Of a stretch of 44,040 nucleotides of DNA, positions 43,959 through 44,040 are shown piece by piece (position 1 is the stretch's first letter; each line of letters opens with the position of its first letter). The position numbers and the translations under genes were made by a program. Origin of the DNA: Candidatus Woesearchaeota archaeon (GTDB lineage: Archaea; Nanobdellota; Nanobdellia; Woesearchaeales; GW2011-AR4); assembly GCA_023266475.1 (NCBI GenBank), contig JAHFQA010000004.1:1-44040 (forward strand), written 5' to 3'. Below the pieces are notes generated by a model that was not told the DNA's origin, searched no databases, and saw only the letters and a list, made by a program, of their open reading frames with translations.

Positions 43959-44040
43959 TTAAAATTCTGATAACTTGAGTTGATTATCATCTCGTCCTTG
44001 TTCCTTAACATATTTCTTTATTCTGTCTAATCCACCAAAT
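43959..44040 (-). CDS. C-terminal fragment of a gene cut by the window edge, possibly an IS200/IS605-type transposase
   Basis: An open frame enters from the right edge on the minus strand and ends at 43959. The visible tail, FGGLDRIKKYVKEQGRDDNQ and LKLSEF, has an IKKYVKEQG helix like the end of some Y1 (TnpA) transposases. The GC hairpin just after the stop would be consistent with an element end. Only 27 residues are visible, so this is a weak call; it could be any protein. Confidence 0.3.
   Translation of the reverse strand, partial: FGGLDRIKKYVKEQGRDDNQLKLSEF

Overview
The window is about 44 kb of AT-rich DNA from an archaeon. The archaeal signs are consistent: TATA-like boxes about 25 bases upstream of many ATGs with no leader, an RtcB RNA ligase plus archease, an XPD-like iron-sulfur helicase, an RPA-type OB-fold protein, a TadA/TadC-like secretion ATPase and membrane pair, and vapBC modules. 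It also carries genes of bacterial character (Lgt, PurH, PurN, TrhO). That mixture, the base composition and the many tiny or unrecognised membrane proteins fit a DPANN-type lineage such as Woesearchaeota or Pacearchaeota. This placement is inference; no rRNA is present to settle it.

Region 1 (1-5.3 kb) is accessory-like: the end of an unknown gene, a DUF104-type vapBC pair run straight into an acetolactate-synthase-like TPP enzyme, a secreted membrane-anchored protein, a second vapBC pair on the other strand, and a ParA/MinD ATPase overlapped by a 42-residue membrane microprotein. Region 2 (5.3-11.2 kb) is RNA-flavoured: archease with a ZIP metal transporter, a decayed LAGLIDADG/HTH locus beside a 91-nt hairpin, RtcB with a possible transglutaminase-like partner, a 15-codon gene with a very strong ribosome binding site, an OB-fold protein, and an unassigned, highly structured ~220-nt RNA with its own promoter and T-tract terminator.

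Region 3 (11.2-22.7 kb) holds the TadC/TadA pair, a tiny RHH regulator, a carbon-nitrogen hydrolase, a tight operon (membrane protein, lgt, Cys-rich 52-aa protein, copper-type P1B ATPase), and an AbrB-like/nucleotidyltransferase fusion coupled to a 49-aa ORF. Region 4 (22.7-30.1 kb) is a complete branched-chain amino-acid-type ABC importer (livKHMGF), followed by TrhO and a DEAD-box helicase with an RG-rich tail.

Region 5 (30.1-44 kb) is mostly minus strand: a 1018-aa Cys-rich secreted protein, PCMT, a MIP18/DUF59 protein, tRNA-Val(CAC), small unknowns, the XPD/DinG helicase, a DUF1761 membrane protein, and one-carbon/purine genes (purH, purN, folD, glyA) with an FNR-type flavin reductase. 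GlyA and FolD would make and interconvert the folate one-carbon units used by PurN and PurH. The lipobox on LivK and the presence of Lgt suggest bacterial-style lipoprotein anchoring. The right edge has a gene tail and GC hairpin that could be the end of an IS200/IS605-type element.
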